NCBI GenBank assembly: GCA_030039575.1
Contig: JASHVH010000266.1
Location: 1 to 5,840 of the forward strand
DNA from: Acidimicrobiales bacterium
Lineage (GTDB): Bacteria > Actinomycetota > Acidimicrobiia > Acidimicrobiales > Palsa-688
Length of the DNA stretch: 5,840 nucleotides
Reading direction: 5' to 3'
The position numbers and the translations under genes were made by a program. The notes beneath the pieces were generated by a model that saw only the letters and a list, made by a program, of their open reading frames with translations, was not told the origin of the DNA and searched no databases. Shown here piece after piece: positions 4,587 through 5,840 of the stretch; positions within the stretch are counted from its first letter, which is position 1; every line of letters begins with the position of its first letter.

Positions 4587-5840
4587 TCACGCGAGCCGGA
4601 AGACGACCTTAGGCAGGCGATAGGCGAAATCGGCGGCCAACTCGGCGGCATCCTCGCGCTCGAGGCGGTGCTCCGCCACCAGCCGGGCCAAGAAACTGCA
4701 ATGCGCTCTGCGGGCCAGGTCGTGCCGGGCGGGGATCGAGCAGTAAGCGCGAGTGTCGTCCACGAAGCCGGCCGATTTGCCGAAGCCCGCACTTTCCGTG
4801 ACCGCCGCCCAGAACCGCGCCATCGCGTCCGGGGAGTCGAGGAACCACCATGGCGCTCCTAACCAGAGCCCAGGATAGTAACTGGCCATCGGGGCCAGCT
4901 CTCGCGAGAAGGTCGTCTCGTCGACGGTAAAGGCGACAGCCCTGAAGGTCCGGGCCGAGCCGAACCGGGTGAGGAGGCGGTGCAAAGAGGTCGTGAACGA
5001 CGTCGGCAACGGGAAGTCAGCCCCAAGGTCGGGGCCGAAACGGGCCAGCGCGTCGGTGTCATGGCCCCGAAAGACGCCGGGGTGGATCTGCATGACGAGC
5101 CCGTCGTCTGCCGACATCCGGGCCATCTCCATGAGCATGTGGGAACTGAAAGCGGCTTCGTCCGCCGCGTCGTACCCACCCAGGCGGAGGCGGTCGTAAA
5201 GCCGCGCTGCCTCCCATCCCGAGAGCTCGAGAGCGTCGGCCGAGAGGTGGCCGTGGTCCGTGGCTGTTGCCCCGAGGTCCTTGAAGGCCGCTCGTCTCGA
5301 CTCCAGGGCCCGGACATAACCGCGATAATTGCCGGTGCCGACACCCGAAACTGCCTCCAGTTGGTCGAGCAGATCGCCCCACATGCTCGTCCGGGAGGGG
5401 TCGGTCAGGAAGTCGGGCCGGAACGTCGGGATCACCCTGCCTTCCCATGAGGGGTCCTCGCGCAGCTTGACGTGGGCGGCGAGGTCGTCCACGGGAGAGT
5501 CCGTAGTGGCCAGGACTTCCAGGCCGAAGCGGCGGTAAAGGGCGCGCGGCCGGAACTCCGGTGCCGCCAGGCGCTCGGTTATGTGGTCGTACGTCTCGTC
5601 GGCGGTCTCCTCCCGCAAGGGACGGTCGATCCCGAACAGGTGCGAAAGCTCGTCTTCGAGCCACAGCCTCATCACTGTGCCCCGGAAGGCCGGCCAGTTA
5701 CGGCACAACTGCCTCCAGACTTCCCGTGGACCGGTCACCGGCCGTGGCTCCGCCCGACTTGGCTCGGCCCGGGCAGGCACGCCCAGATCCGCCAGCGGCA
5801 CACCGTGGGCGTGGAGCAGGCGGAGCACGTAGTGGTCGGG
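4587..5840 (-). CDS. uxaC: Uronate isomerase (glucuronate/galacturonate isomerase), 5' end beyond window
   Basis: This cytoplasmic amidohydrolase-fold enzyme interconverts D-glucuronate and D-fructuronate, or D-galacturonate and D-tagaturonate, the entry step of hexuronate catabolism. The 417 visible residues start PDHYVLRLLHAHGV, matching the DHYxxR(A/L)MxxxGV segment that normally lies about 50 residues in; the frame is open to the window edge, so the start and N-terminal metal-binding HxH motif lie outside. Visible family marks, numbered from the window edge, are TTDSP (112-116) leading to IPTFRPD (about 137-143), TDHGHLS (194-200, cf. SDHG), MQIHPGVFRGHD (250-261), the AFTVDE and APWWFLDSP segments, and FVDDTRAYCSIPARHDLARR (359-378, cf. 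TDSRSFLSYxRHExFRR). With about 50 missing residues the length fits the usual 470. Residues 21-34 contain a short RAEP repeat. It reads toward lacI and is probably the last gene of a uronate catabolic set extending rightward. Confidence 0.9.
   Translation of the reverse strand, partial: PDHYVLRLLHAHGVPLADLGVPARAEPSRAEPRPVTGPREVWRQLCRNWPAFRGTVMRLWLEDELSHLFGIDRPLREETADETYDHITERLAAPEFRPRALYRRFGLEVLATTDSPVDDLAAHVKLREDPSWEGRVIPTFRPDFLTDPSRTSMWGDLLDQLEAVSGVGTGNYRGYVRALESRRAAFKDLGATATDHGHLSADALELSGWEAARLYDRLRLGGYDAADEAAFSSHMLMEMARMSADDGLVMQIHPGVFRGHDTDALARFGPDLGADFPLPTSFTTSLHRLLTRFGSARTFRAVAFTVDETTFSRELAPMASYYPGLWLGAPWWFLDSPDAMARFWAAVTESAGFGKSAGFVDDTRAYCSIPARHDLARRAHCSFLARLVAEHRLEREDAAELAADFAYRLPKVVFRLA

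Noticed and set aside
3730..4623. 297-codon plus-strand open frame opposite the LacI gene
   Set aside because: It is antisense to a clear LacI-family gene, its translation is Gly/Pro/Arg-rich with no family resemblance, and high-GC coding DNA often gives such open shadows.

Overview
The window looks like part of a carbohydrate (probably uronate or oligo-uronide) utilisation locus from a high-GC bacterium, most likely an Actinomycetota member. The basis is overall GC of roughly 60-70 %, frequent GTG starts, a LacI regulator with the SVSYALNGRPGVS-type DNA-binding helix common in actinobacteria, and an actinobacterial-looking uronate isomerase. The genus cannot be named from the sequence alone.

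All four recognisable genes lie on the minus strand, so transcription runs from right to left. From the right edge: (1) a uronate isomerase (uxaC-like), missing its N-terminal ~50 residues beyond the window; (2) a LacI-family repressor with probable GTG start at 4344, after a 242-base gap; (3) a 502-base intergenic region with a good sigma70-like promoter, a CG-centred CAACGTTG dyad, a 14-base perfect palindrome and a possible lacI terminator; (4) a family 5 (Opp/Dpp-type) extracytoplasmic solute-binding protein with a Sec signal peptide but no lipobox; (5) a 130-base spacer with a strong hairpin and a perfect 13-base tandem repeat; (6) a DppB/OppB-type ABC permease running off the left edge, lacking only the last ~40 residues.

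Read together, a solute is captured outside the cell by the binding protein and imported through the permease; the second permease and the ATPases would be expected further left. Uronate released from it would be isomerised by UxaC into the fructuronate/tagaturonate pathway, with the LacI protein as the likely ligand-responsive switch. That the transported solute is a uronide is inferred only from gene neighbourhood; Opp/Dpp-type systems also carry peptides. No RNA gene, mobile element, CRISPR array or plus-strand gene is supported. I see no clearly novel system; the items worth a second look are regulatory structures and the unanchored binding protein.
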